DNA of 64,000 nt. It comes from Lasiosphaeria ovina (Eukaryota > Ascomycota > Sordariomycetes > Sordariales > Lasiosphaeriaceae). Positions 1-11,387 of the stretch are shown here, one piece after another (within the stretch, counting starts at the first letter, position 1; each line of letters opens with the position of its first letter). A program made the position numbers and the translations under genes. Where the stretch lies: assembly GCA_033439765.1 (NCBI GenBank), contig JAULSN010000004.1:3730001-3794000 (forward strand). The letters run 5' to 3'. The notes under the pieces were generated by a model, which did no database searches, was not told the origin of the DNA, and worked only from the letters and a program-made list of their open reading frames with translations.

Positions 1-647
1 CTGCTGGTTCATGCAGGACGGCGACGACAAGGTCGTCTTTACCGGGGACACGCTGTTCCACGGCGGTATGTCCCCCTCCCTTGTTTCTCTGTCCCGTGGG
101 ACATGTTACCGCCGCTGTGTTGTTTTGCTGACGCCGTGTTGCTCCTGCCAGGCTGTGGCAAGTTCTTCGAGGGCAACGGCGAGGAGATGCACAAGGCACT
201 CAACGTGACGCTCGCTTCTCTGCCCGACGACACTCGAGTATTTGTGAGTTTTGGTCTGAACGTCTTTTGAGAACCGGCAATGCCAGGCCCGGATGTGTAT
301 ACTAACTCATGCTGCTTATCCACGCAGCCGGGCCACGAGTACACCAAGTCCAACGTAAAGTTTGCCCTGTCGGTTCTCCAGAGCGAGGCCGTCAAGGCGC
401 TGAGCGCCTTTGCCGACGGAAACAAGGAGACGCAGGGGAAGTTTACCATTGGCGATGAGAAGGTTGGTTGTCTCTTGCCACCGTGAAGTTAAAGCTTTCA
501 AGTCATCCATCATGCTGACCACGCGCCCCTTAGGAACACAATGTCTTCATGAGACCGCAGGACCCGGAAATCCAAAAGGTGACGGGCGAGACGGAGCCGG
601 TGGCTATCATGACCAAGCTCAGGGAGCTGAAAAACAATTTCAAGTAG
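1..647 (+). CDS. Glyoxalase II (hydroxyacylglutathione hydrolase), 3' part
   Basis: This is the C-terminal part of a metallo-beta-lactamase-fold hydrolase that releases D-lactate and glutathione from S-lactoylglutathione, the second step of methylglyoxal detoxification. The 5' end lies outside the window. Exons are 1-65, 152-243, 328-462 and 534-647, joined by GT-AG introns that keep frame. Visible family signatures are V-F-T-G-D-T-L-F, with the metal-ligand aspartate, followed across the first intron by H-G-G-C-G-K-F-F-E-G. The third exon opens with P-G-H-E-Y-T, which carries a metal-ligand histidine. The C-terminal exon (E-H-N-V-F-M-R-P) matches the glutathione-binding end of the family. 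The next feature is a tRNA on the other strand. The family call is secure. Cytosolic versus mitochondrial location cannot be judged without the N-terminus. Confidence 0.9.
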
Positions 648-1117
648 GTGGCCAGGACCCGTCCCACATCGGACATGGGAGGCGCGTAATGCTGCAAATC
701 ATCTTCTTTGCGTAAAGCCCGAGGGTTGATGTCTTTGGTGTGGCTGTAGAGAAGAAGAAATGTCTGCCCGTCCTCTTGTAAAGTCTAACTTGTAGTCTGA
801 GGTCTTGTTCCTTCCGGCCGGGCGGAGCTAGTTGCTGGCTGGCTGGATACCTGTACAAATACAAATGCAAATACGAATCGACTCCCAGTCCTTGACCATA
901 TCGCACACCCCACCGTGACTCGAGGTTCGACAACCTAAAAAAGAAAAGGAAATGGGATAACGTGCAAAACACTGCAACCGCCCATCACTCAGTCAGTCTC
1001 ATACATCGTAAGTTCACGGCAAGCAGGCCGGCACCATACTAAAAAAAAAAAATTAAAAAAAAGGAAAAGAAAAAAGAAACTGGGATTCCCGAATCCCAAG
1101 CTGCATTGAGAGGTAAA
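648..1117. other. Intergenic, glyoxalase II 3' flank
   Basis: No gene was seen. The stretch holds the 3' flank of the glyoxalase gene and an A-rich tract at about 1041-1079. That tract lies just downstream of the minus-strand tRNA, so it reads as T-rich on the tRNA strand and could serve as the RNA polymerase III terminator. Confidence 0.5.
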
Positions 1118-1209
1118 TGTGGCCAATGTGGCTCGAACACGTGACCTTCAGATAGGACGAGTGAAGTTGAGGCTTCAGTCTGACGCTCTCCCTACTGAGC
1201 TATGGCCAC
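1118..1209 (-). tRNA. tRNA-Phe (GAA) with a 19-base intron
   Basis: Read on the minus strand, the gene folds into a complete cloverleaf. It has a perfect 7-bp acceptor stem (GTGGCCA with TGGCCAC), a D arm GCTC...GAGC and an anticodon stem TCAGA/TCTGA. The loop is CTGAAGA, with anticodon GAA. A T arm with TTCGAGC is followed by discriminator A at 1118. A 19-base intron (1154-1172) interrupts the gene directly after position 37, the canonical site for eukaryotic nuclear tRNA introns. Removing it leaves 73 bases. The T stem has one C-A mismatch (positions 50-64). CCA is not encoded, as expected for a eukaryotic gene. The box A-like element is AGCTCAGTAGGGAGAGC and the box B-like element centres on the GTTCGAGCC region. 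Confidence 0.93.
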
Positions 1210-2560
1210 TTCGCTGTTTTATTGGTTGCTTGCTTGATACTGACGACGACGATAGCTTGCTATGTAGACGATGGGGTGCTGAGGGGACGTGTTGATTGTA
1301 TGTGCATATCCCGTACATGCTTGAGTTTCGTCTCGTCGAGATGCCCGGGCCTGGTTCTCCTTCGGGAAGACGTGTCTTGTTCAGTCCTTGCTCGTGTAGC
1401 CGTCGTACATACGTGGCAGCTAGGGCAATAGTGAAAATCTTCGCCGGCGGCAACATCAGCAGCATCACTCTCGACCATGGAGCAATCGCCGTAGCGCTTA
1501 TTATAGCCCATCTAATCGACTGGCAAGCAAACACCAGAGTCAAGCACGCAGAGATACAGGACACACAAAGTAACAAGAGTAGAGGGAATGAGAACTCCAT
1601 TATTTCTATAGAGAGGAGCAGAATAGTGCCGGTATGGCAGCAATTCATCAACCAAAACAAGAAAAAAGGGGGATAATTCAATGTCTCCACAAGCCCCATA
1701 CCGCCAGGACTATCGAGAAAAAAAGTCCAGGCGAAGCGTAAGCTAGTCGGAACCGTGCCAAATGCGAAGAACATTGGCAGGGTCGTTTTTTCAATCTCGC
1801 TTCAATGTCCACACTCTGCCGCCCTGGGTTATGTTTTGGGTAGGCGGCGAGCTCTAGCATAAATGATGAAGCTGCCCGAAGGCGGGGTAGGGGTAATTGG
1901 GGGGGATGGCAGGATAATATAGAAGGAGAAAGGAGAGGTCCACAGGCCCAAAGAGTTCTTCAGCCCGATTAAGGACTTCCTCTCTTATTGAGGCCTGTTG
2001 GTTGTTACCCTTTCGAGCCCTCCCCGTTGCTTCTCAATGTTCCGACCCCCTGAAAGGGATCTGGAAGGACAAGCGGGAGGGTGGGCAGAAAATCCAACTG
2101 CTCGTATGATGAATGGCCAGATTCTGAATCTTGAGCCATTGGCCACTTGGTGGTCTTCCTAGCTGTTGTTGGGTTGGTGAGTTCCCAACTGGTAAAGTTT
2201 CGAGTGGGAAAGAGAAATAATTTTCGGCACAGATTTTATAGGCTCTGGATCCGGACTGAGAATTTGCGACCACGTGACCAGGCGCTGCCTTTGTCGCGAA
2301 CCCAATTAACAGCCCTGCGGGCCCGTACCCGTACCAGCTTCCAGTGTCCACATCCACACGAGGCCACCCCACCACCCTCCGAACAAGCTTCCAGTCTCTC
2401 TCGCTCACGATCCACATCGCAAAGGTACAATATCCAACCAGCCTGCGCTCTATAGTTTGGCCAGGATCTCTTGCGCTGCTGCCCAAGCGGCCAAGGACTG
2501 CTCCGTAGACGTTGCGTGATTGAGGCCGGCAGACGAGGAGCCACAAAGACAGCTGCAGAA
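1210..2560. other. Intergenic between tRNA-Phe and the EF-hand-like gene
   Basis: No coding region was recognised. Open frames here lack fungal codon structure and homology cues. The last 200 bases are pyrimidine-rich and probably form the promoter and leader of the gene starting at 2561. Confidence 0.4.
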
Positions 2561-3283
2561 ATGGTGAGGCCCGATTCCCTCTCCAAAGGCCATTCTCGCG
2601 CAACTACTGACATCTGTGCACGTGAAGCCTGCCAAACGACGCCAACCCGCAACGGCTGCCGACGCCGGCGCGTCATCGCCGGCGCCCAAACCCCGCGTGT
2701 CCAAGCTTGCCAAAGAGAACAACATCACCGCCGCCGAGGAGGCCGAGATCAAGGAGGCCTTTGGCCTCTTCGCCGAGCCCATGGACGGAGAGAAGGAGGG
2801 CGTCATTCCCATTGGCGACGTGCGCCGCGCCATGATGTATGTGCATCTGCCTTACCTCCCCATTTCCGCGCGGCATGCCTCTGACCACCCCCTCCCCGCA
2901 GCGCCCTCGGCATCCCGCCCAGCGACAAGGCCGAGCTGTCCCAGTTCACATCGGTGCTGGACCCCGACGACGAGGGCTTCGCGACGTACGCGTCGTTCGT
3001 GGCCGTGTGCGCTCTCAAGCTGCACGCGCGCGAGCACACGAGCGAGGAGCACGCGCGCGAGGTCGACGAGGCCTTCGCCCTGTTCGCCGGCGGCGCCGCC
3101 GACGCCCCCGCTATCACCATGGCCCACCTCAAGCGCGTGGCTGCCGTGCTGCGCGAGGACGACATCAGCGAAGACCTGCTGCGCGACATGATCCTCGAGG
3201 CCAACGGCGGCGGCGGCATCGGCCGCGGCGTCAAGAAGGACGAGTTCGACAACGTCATGCGCCGCGCCGGCGTGTGGAGGTGA
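2561..3283 (+). CDS. Calmodulin/centrin-like EF-hand protein with degenerate loops
   Basis: Predicted protein of 197 residues from exons 2561-2563, 2628-2836 and 2902-3283. The first exon is only the ATG, followed at once by GTGAGG. The 64-base intron has a CTGAC branch-like site and ends in GAAG. The second intron starts GTATGT and ends GCAG. The N-terminus (to about residue 25) is basic and Pro/Ala-rich. Then come four EF-hand-like helix-loop-helix units. The second (L-D-P-D-D-E-G-F-A-T-Y-A-S-F) is closest to a functional loop. The other three lack the usual Asp/Glu ligands; for example the last reads E-A-N-G-G-G-G-I-G-R-G. This suggests little or no calcium binding. The overall plan resembles centrin or myosin light-chain type adaptors, including Rad33-like proteins, but the partner cannot be named. 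The reading frame is well supported; the function is uncertain. Confidence 0.75.
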
Positions 3284-5166
3284 TGGCGGCCCTGCTGGGA
3301 AAAAGATTCATGTTTGCGCATTCGCATATATCTTATACGCCTATGTATCATGCATGTCTTGCTGCCAACGGCGGAGACTATATTACGTGCTCACGTCGCC
3401 GCGCGACGGGATGAAAACCGGACGGCGAGCACCATGAGCCCCACCCGGAGCAACCTAGCGGCCGTGCTGCTTGACCCACGGGTAATTCATACAACGACCA
3501 AAGGGTCTGCAAAGTCGCCAGCCCATGGATGCTCCTCTCAACAGCCCTGGAACCCGCCACCGATAAGGAGCATGCCGCAATAATGGGATAGCCAGACCCA
3601 AGACCTGGGAAAACAATCAAGAGCCTGCAGAAGGGTCGGCCTCCCCCTTCTAGGCCGTCATTAACGGCTCGAGTTTCGACTCGAGACACTATACATAATA
3701 CACACCCACGTCCCCGTCCGCGCGCACGTCCCGCCGCCACATCATTAAGAAACCAAATTCCTGGGCGGCCGCGGGGAGTATTACCCCTCGATATGCGCAG
3801 GCAAGGCTGAGGCGTAGAGCCAGAGAAGAGACGGGGCACCCAGATAATGTATTTGAATGAAACGGCATGATTTGGAGTGCGGGTGAGGGGGGAAGTGCCG
3901 AGCGAACAGGAAGCGGCGCAGTGTGTGTGATGGGGCAGAATCTCAGATTCAACCTGCAATCCATTTCCCGGAAATAAAGAGAGCGGGGGAGAGAGACATA
4001 ATCCATTCCTCTTCAATGACGCAGAGCCAGGTCGTGTGTGGCTCGTCGTTTCCAGTATTATAGTTTCAATTTGTTTTGTGCGATACGTACTCTACCGTCA
4101 AAAGACGCGAAAAAGGATCGCCGGAGGATGAAGGGGTGGGGGAAATGAAGTTCTCATGCTAGTTTTGTTTGTTTCGTTTCATTTGCTTTGCTTTGCTTGT
4201 GTTTATCACCCTCCCTGTTTGTTTGGTTGTGTCATCGTTGAGATTGCCTACCTAAACACCGTACCTACGGTATGTTGAGGGGGGTGAGCGAAGAGGCTTC
4301 TTCATCAGTACCAAGTACATGCAGTCCATCTCTCTCGTCTACCTCCCTCTTGGCGCGCCATGCTCTCTATCTATCTACACATGCACCCCTAGTAGTACGC
4401 AGTAAAATCTATGCGATTTCGTCATGTAGAAGTTAAGTCGCTGGCGGGTTCTTGAGTGATATTTGCCTGTTGACTCGGCTAGAAAACTAACTACCAGATG
4501 CCAAGTGCCCAAATCATGACTTGTCACATAAGCCTATCCTGGTTGTTACCGGGAACAATAGTGTGAGTGATGTTGTGTAGTGAGAAATTGTTACAGGGAC
4601 CTCTTTTTTCTTGTTTCTGTTTCTTTCTTTTATTTCCCGTTCGTTCGTTCTTTCTTTCTTTCTTATTGTGAACTACCTGCGGCGTTTCCAAGGCTAACCA
4701 GATAAGACTCGCGTCCGCAAATCCTGAGCGGAAGGCGAGTGAAGTAACAGACCCGCCCGCCGGAGTGGAAATAGGACCCCCGATACGCACTTCACCACTC
4801 AAGGGCGCTCTACCTCTGCCTCTGTCTGCCTTTCTTTCTCGGGACTTGGTAACAGAAGCTCATGATAAGAGATATTGGTCCGTCAGTGGCCCAACGCCGA
4901 GAGATATGCAAAACGGGAGAAAACATGCGAAGAGGATACTGCTTTTTGCAATGATCCAATCCTTTGACCCCCTTTTTAGATGTTATGTCGAGTGCTAGAT
5001 TGCCCCCTTCTCATAGCTTGTGGTGGCGCTTTGTTGGCGCGTCTTTTTTGGGCCCGCTTCTTCGGCGTCCCGTTTCTTATATAGGTATGTATATATGTAC
5101 CCCCTCCCTAAATTCCATTCACATATCCCATTATACCTCATCTCGAGCGGTATTTTATTTCTACTC
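3284..5166. other. Intergenic, about 1.9 kb
   Basis: No gene was recognised on either strand. The stretch contains short T-rich and CTTT-type runs around 4600-4660. It separates the 3' ends of the EF-hand-like gene and the convergent eIF4E-like gene, so both 3' untranslated regions should lie here. Confidence 0.4.
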
Positions 5167-6098
5167 TCATTGCCCTCCCGACGGGGGCGTTTCGATGATG
5201 GCGGGTGCGACCAGCTCCTGGGGAGTGGGGAGCTGCTCGGCGGCGGCGGCGGCATCGGCATCGGCGTCGGCCTTGGCCTTGGCGGCAGCATCGCGGGCGC
5301 GCTGCGAGTCCAGCACGGCCTGCAGCTCGGGGGGCGCCTTGAAGCCGGCGTGGTCGGCGTGCTTCTTGTAGAAGTAGTTCTCGGGCTTGGGCTGCAGCTC
5401 CTGCGGCAACTCGTCCAGCACACACTTGAGGATGCCGTCAATCGACTTTTGCTTGGACGAGTCGCGGTGCCAGATGGAGATGAGATGCGAGTTGAACCGC
5501 ACCGACAGGCCCACGCCGCAGATCTGGTCGCCTGCGATAACAACTAATCAGCTCGATTGTTCTCAGGGGCAGTGAGGAGAGGGGGGGGGGGGGGGGGTGA
5601 TATACCATCTTCCAAGGCCGTCTGCAGCTTCTCGCCAACGGCTAGCAGCTGCACGCGGGTCCAGATGTCGGGCCCGGCTGACTTTTGCACGCGAAAGGTC
5701 CAGCTGCCGCCGGTGATGTTGCGGCGGTCCTCCCAGATGGGCTTGAAGCCCGACTTGAAGAGGTAGATGCTCTCGCGCATCCTGATCTGGTCGACGGGGG
5801 TGTTGTTGTTGTAGCGCCAAAAGTCCTGCACGCTCTCAATCTGGGTGCCGAGCTGCTCGAGCTTCACCTGGTACTGGCCGCCGTCGTCGGGCTTCTGGGC
5901 GGCGTCCTTTTGCTGGCGGTCAAAGTAGACGTTCCAGTAGTGCTGGGTGGGCAGCGGGCGCATGGTCTTGAGGAAGTTGCGCTTCGCATCGTCGCGCTGC
6001 TCGGCGGGCGAGCTGATGCTGGGCGAGTTAGGGTCGGAGCTCTGCGACAGCGATGACAAGCCGCGCGTGAAGAGAGGGAGAGACGGTCGCAACGCCAT
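5167..6098 (-). CDS. Class II eIF4E-like cap-binding protein (4EHP type)
   Basis: Predicted protein of 285 residues from exons 6098-5606 and 5531-5167. The single intron runs GTATAT to GCAG and restores the frame E-D-G-D-Q-I-C-G. The core shows eIF4E landmarks in order: H-Y-W-N-V-Y-F (W55), Y76 in G-Q-Y-Q-V-K-L, D-F-W-R-Y (W94, the position used for eIF4G/4E-BP contact), I-W-E-D (W122), G-G-S-W-T-F, and the C-terminal G-V-G-L-S-V-R-F. The residue matching mammalian W56 is tyrosine (Y76), while W122 matches W102. That pattern is typical of class II eIF4E (4EHP), whose members often repress translation of selected mRNAs. The C-terminal 50 residues are an Ala/Asp-rich low-complexity tail. Weaker cap binding and a regulatory rather than general initiation role are inferred from the class. 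The intron contains a run of 17 G on the plus strand. Confidence 0.88.
5581..5597. repeat. Homopolymer G17 tract inside the eIF4E-like intron
   Basis: Seventeen consecutive G on the plus strand read as C17 in the pre-mRNA, close to the 5' splice site of the minus-strand intron. Such runs are prone to length change and sequencing error. Because it is intronic it does not affect the protein model. Confidence 0.9.
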
Positions 6099-9000
6099 CG
6101 TGGCTGACTAGCGGCTGATGCGCGTGCGGTCCGGTGCAGTCCGGTGCGGTGCGGGTGCGGGTTCCGCGTAGGATCCAGGAACGGAGATAAGGAGCCGGCC
6201 AAGGGGGTGCGGTGTGGTAAGCCGGTCCGCGAGGCGTAGCGCAAGGTACGGAACACAGCGTAGGGCGGGCGGCACTGGGCTGGGCAGGATGAGGCGAGGG
6301 AGTCGCTTTCGGAGTATAGGTATAGATCTAGGTCTGGGCCTGGGTCGAGAGACGCCGTCAAGGGAAGTCAAGGCAGGCCCGGTGGCAAAGAAGGGCGGCG
6401 GCCGGCAAAAGGTCTTTGTTTGTCCCCCCTTCCCTTTTCTGGACGTCAGGATGTCTCCCGAGCGTTTCAACGGCGCGAATGGCACGACAGCGGAGGCACA
6501 AAGAACCTGACCCGGAAGGCTGGTGGCTGCGGCGGTCTTGGGATTGGATAGGAGACGGGATCGGATGGACGGCACAGCACAGGGCAGAGTGGTGATGGAA
6601 GCAAAAGTCTGGATTGAGCTTGAGAGAAAAGAAAGACAGGACCAAATTCTCACCAGTCACTTTTCCATCCGAGTGGAAGACAAGGTAAGGTAGCCTCCGC
6701 GGATTATTAGATGAGGTGCAACAAAGGGGCTAGAATTGGCGCTTCAGAGTGCTTGTCACACAGTGTCTGTCGCAGCCACTGACGGCGGGGACAGAGCCTA
6801 CACCTCCAAAGTCCAGCTGAGGTCGGCAATAATGGTGGGGACACCGAGCGCTTCCATTACCAGCGTGCCGGGCTCCTATCACAGTGCACACCTTGACTCC
6901 GACAGCGCTCGACGGTCATGGAAGCGACGAGGCCCCCAGGCGCCACTGCCCTGGCTGGTCCAACAGTCGAGGCCTCCACTGATGGCCTAATGCTGCGGGT
7001 GCGGTGCGGTGCGCGAGGTATGGTGTCCTGCGATGGCGAGGTGAGTGAGCTGAGGACCCCCCCGCCGACAACCTACACTACAAAAGGGGGTATTCTGCCC
7101 CGCATTGGGGTGTATCGGGTGAAACGCTGAAACAAGACGGGACCAAGTTTCGAGGCCAGGAACATTTCAGAACAAGTCCTCGCGTGGATTGTTTCAACTT
7201 TCCAAAAAAGAAAAGAGAAAGAACTGCACGTGAAGTTCGGCAGCGGCAGTGGCAGCGGGCAGCAGCACCCAACTTCCAGCACACCCGACCCCATATGCGC
7301 GTCGGCGGTCCACGTCATGCGAGATGCCCACGATGTCGACACCTCGCGGGCGGCTTGTGACCTTTGGAGGGGCAGGCGAGACGAGGCGGGCAGCCATCTA
7401 CCATGCTGGCAGCACAGTGGGGTCCCGTTCTCCAGCTACCCGTCAGCTGCGCTTGTCGAGACGGGCTGGCGGGTTGAGTCTTGGCAACCTTGAATTGTCA
7501 GCCAACAGTTACTATTAGCTTCCACGGGTTATTGGCGCTTTCAGGCGCTCGCCCTGCCATTTTTGAGTTCCTACCTCAGGCAGATGGCGGAGATGGGTAG
7601 CAGGTAGCCGCCGCTCCCGCCAGCCAGCGCGAACTGCGAAGGGTGAAGGTCACAGCCGAGAAACCCAACGAAGCTACGGAATACCGCCTTACCTACGGTA
7701 GGTACCTACGTACCTTTCTCCTTGGGGGTTTGAGATTCGGGAGGCCGACCGGGCAGGTTGGGCAGTTGAAGCTTTGTCTCCTACGGCACCTAGCAGGGCT
7801 GGAAGGGCTGGCATGGCTGGCTGGCTACACTGGCTGGCCTTTTAAGTTCTGGGGCTTGTATCATTTCCCTTGTTGGACGCCTCTTCGATTGTCAACATGC
7901 ATTTCACGGACGGCCACGACCTTGGTCGCCTGCCCTGCCCTGCCCACCCTCTGCCCTCTCTACTGTTTCTTGTGTGTTTCTTATTTTCCCTGGCTGTTCC
8001 TCTGTGTCTGTAAATCAAGTTTGTGCACATCCCGGCTGAATTTATGTATCGGCTCTGCGATATTCGGTACCTGGGTTCTCGACGCAAGCTCCCGCCATTA
8101 CCGAAACGGGCATTTATGAATGTCGGTGGGACATAGCATAGAGTCGGAAAGGCACGAATTAGCTACTTCCGTACGGTGGTTAACTTCCGGATGGAGAGTC
8201 GGCTCGCTTGGGGCGATCATGTGGAGACAAAACGCACTGTGGATCCCCAAGCTTCTGTTCTGACGGTTCTAACCTTTTGCTCGACCAGCTCCGTGGACTC
8301 CAACAACCTTTAGTAATAACAACGCCTTTGCTGAGAAAGTCAAAAGTTCAGTAACCGCTAACCGAGGTATGGGAGATAACCTTCAAAATCTTTGGATTCA
8401 CACCGTTGGGCGATGCAGCAGAGGTGGGAAGGTAAACGCAACAGATGCACGCACACACACGAAACGCTTTTGCACACAGGGCAACGCAACCGCCAACATA
8501 ACAACCACAACGACAACGACAACCAGGGCACAACCACACGCCGACGGCTTTGACTCTACTTGTGCTTGTGTTTGTGCTTCTAGGTCTGCTTCTGCTTGAG
8601 TCCCATCTGTTTGGGAGCGGCCCACATCTTCAGGCTACCTACCCTTACCTGACCTAGGATCACCTACAGACAGCACTGGTTTTCCCTTTTCGACTTTCAT
8701 CATATCCAGAGACCTAGCCCTTGTTTAGCTTCTTCTCTCTACCTTATTTCTCTCTATGCGCCCGTTGTGCGCCGTCTCCATTGTCGACGGGCTCTTTTTT
8801 CATTAAGCTTCAACCTGACCGAAGCTTGTCCAACGCTAATCGCCTAACTCTCCAATTCTTCAACTTCCATCCTCACACTCGCGACCCAACACAACCACTC
8901 CCTCACTCACTCTCACCACTCTCGCCCCCTGACCTGACTGGACAGCGGCTCTGCTTCTTTTACTGGCCAACCCAGGCCTGCCCTCTTCGTGGCGGCCACA

Positions 9001-9654
9001 GACGACCACGACCACGTAACTGTGCTTTCTGGATCGATCGCCCTACCTCTTACACAACAAGGACAACGCCGGGGGCATCTCCCCACCCCACCTAACCTCA
9101 GGTCGCTACCCCGGACGTGGGGCCTCACCCGCCGAACGATAGAATTAACCTACCTACGTTAAACCTCCGAAACGCTTGACAGCTGGCATTGGGCACCGCC
9201 GTAGCTTGTTTTTGTTGTCTCTGGCTCTGGTGACCCAGCCTATCAGCCTACCCAATCGTGCCGGCCACCGCTCACCTCTGGCCATCAGCTGTCTGAGCTG
9301 TCTTCTGACTTTGACTTTGAACAGCTCGCCTGCCCCCTCAACTTCTGCCCAAGGTATGCCTTGACTATTATTTCACTTTAACCTTCACTTTAATTCTCAC
9401 TTTTTGGTGCTTCTTCCACTTCTTTAACTTGGCTCCCCTCTCCCTCATTTCTCCTTTCTATTTGATTCCTTTCTCATCACATCCGAACCTCGCACCCTTC
9501 TACACCTGAACCTCGCAACGTCCTCTTCCATCAACTTCGCATCGGGTTCATCTCAACCAACACCCCCTTATTTCTTTGGCTGTATCCTGCCTACCTACAA
9601 TTGTGGTTGTGCTTCTTTTTCTATCTCTCCACCGCTACCAGCCTCCCGACTGCC
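6099..9654. other. Large intergenic region between divergent genes, about 3.5 kb
   Basis: No protein gene was recognised. The eIF4E-like leader and promoter lie at the left end. At the right end, roughly 8700-9650, is a long CT-rich leader for the Ser-rich gene. TACCTACC-type words occur near 7684-7712 and 8636-8652. A cluster of ACAACGACAACGAC-like repeats lies near 8505-8525. The right-hand leader could contain a spliced 5' intron beginning at the GTATGC near 9354, but no end could be fixed. Confidence 0.35.
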
Positions 9655-11387
9655 ATGGCAGTCTCTGTGGCGGCGAGAGTCCAGCCCCAGTGGCCTCACG
9701 CCCAAACCTCCTCGTCTCGGCGCGCTGAACTCGTTCTCCTTCGCGAGGGTGTCGATATCGCCCTCGCATACTTCAACTACGAGGACGAAGAAACACTTCC
9801 AATACTGACAGCCAAGGCCAGAAAGTGGTCCGAAAAGTACTATCGGGGATACCCATACGCTTCCCGGCGAGCCATAGCCTTGATCAAGGCTTTTCCAAAT
9901 CTCTTCAACCTCAACGTCAAAGGTATGACTAAATAGCTCTCCCCCCTCCCCCCCTCCCCTCTCCCCCCGCCCGCCGGTTGAAACGCTGTAACTTACATTA
10001 TACTTTAGCATATTTGCGTCTGACTCCAGCGGCCATGCCGAGAGACATGGAACTATCTAACCAAGCGGAGCCTGAAAACGCCAGCCCCCGCCATCTCCGC
10101 CGCGTTGAGCGCAAGGTCATGAACTCGGAGGCGTTTCCCGAGTTTACCGAGCCAACTCTGGCCTCGCCCGACGAGCTGGACGAAATCGTCGATCTAAGGC
10201 CCCGCCAGCGGCGCAGCGACCTCAAGACTAAGCCCGTCATGCGCGTAGATGCTCTCGGCCTCCGAGACTCTGGCCTCTTGCGCCACTTGCCCGAATTCCT
10301 GGGCCAGCTTGCTCGTGCCAACCTTGAGACGGAGACACTGCTGGCCAACAGCCCCAGCGGTGTCGGGTTTGAGCTGGACGACACGACGGCCCAGCAGCAG
10401 CCCCACATCGAGATGGATGTTTATGCCGGTCTGGTCGAAACCCAACGGCGTCGCCATGCTCGACGCATCGTTCTCCCGGGCGGCCGCCCGTTCAAGCCGT
10501 CGGGCGATGACGACAACGACGACGATCGGAGCTCCAGCGGAAGCAGTGGAGCAGGCGACGCAGCCAAGAGCAATGGCAAGTCTGAAGACTCCGACACCGG
10601 CAACGAGAGCGACGCGTCTACTTCGACTACCGCCAGCCTCCGAGCCAAGACGAAGAAGCGGAAGGCAGGCGCAATGTCGGGGCCTGAAGACAGCAGCCCG
10701 CCCAACAAGCTGCGGATTCAGTATTCGTATCCGCCCCCCATTCTCCAGTCATTTGACATTCACCAGCGCAAGATGGTGAAGAAGATCAACCCGGCAGCAG
10801 GTCCAGACCCGTTCAATGCGCTCGGACAAATTGCCGTTCCAAGTTCGCCAACTCTCTCAACGTCCAGCCAGAGCAGCAGCAGTTCGGGCGGCCAAAGACG
10901 CATCATCAAGATTAAGGTGCCGAGCAGCAGCAGCAGCAGCAGCAGCAGCGCTGATAACTCTCGCGCGTCGACGCCTGACCAGAAGCAATGCCGGCCATCG
11001 TCTACGTCTCCCTCGAGAGTCATTCGACTCCGTGATCCGCGGTCATCGCCCTCTTCCTCTTCGTCCTCGGCCTCCTCATCGGCAAGGTCCTCCCAATTTG
11101 GCTCCATCCCCATCATCAAATTGAAGGTACCAAAACGCCCCGCGCCGTCCATCTCGGCGCCGGTCCATTCAGGGGGCACAATTAGTAGCGACACCGATTC
11201 CAGCACCAGCACCAGCTCCAGCTCAAGCACCAGCGCCGATGGTGCCATACCAACCCGCCCATCCACCTCCGGGTCTGACACGTCCTCCAGCTCGCGACGG
11301 GTCAAGATCAAGGTCATCAAGAGATCTGGGCCAGGCTACGAGCAGTCAGAGAACAAGCGCAGGTTGATCGAAGAGGTTTCTGAGTAG
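9655..11387 (+). CDS. Ser-rich protein with three Ile-Lys-x-Lys-Val repeats, unknown function
   Basis: Predicted protein of 548 residues from exons 9655-9922 and 10009-11387. The intron GTATGA...TTTAG contains a long C/CT tract. I do not recognise the family. The first 90 residues are ordered: a helical segment followed by an aromatic Y-F-N-Y-E-D-E-E block and K-W-S-E-K-Y-Y-R-G-Y-P-Y. The rest is largely disordered: acidic Asp runs near residue 255, then Ser homopolymers encoded by AGC repeats. The short lysine motif I-I-K-I-K-V, I-I-K-L-K-V, V-K-I-K-V occurs three times, near residues 388, 458 and 521, each next to Ser/Pro-rich linker. An Arg/Lys-rich stretch (T-K-K-R-K) could act as a nuclear localisation signal. 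Nuclear or chromatin adaptor work is possible but is only inference. The 5' leader is long and CT-rich. Confidence 0.7.
10922..10950 (+). repeat. AGC trinucleotide repeat encoding a Ser run
   Basis: Nine or so AGC units encode a polyserine stretch directly after the first I-K-I-K-V-P motif of the Ser-rich protein. Length variation here would change the linker without shifting frame. Confidence 0.85.
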
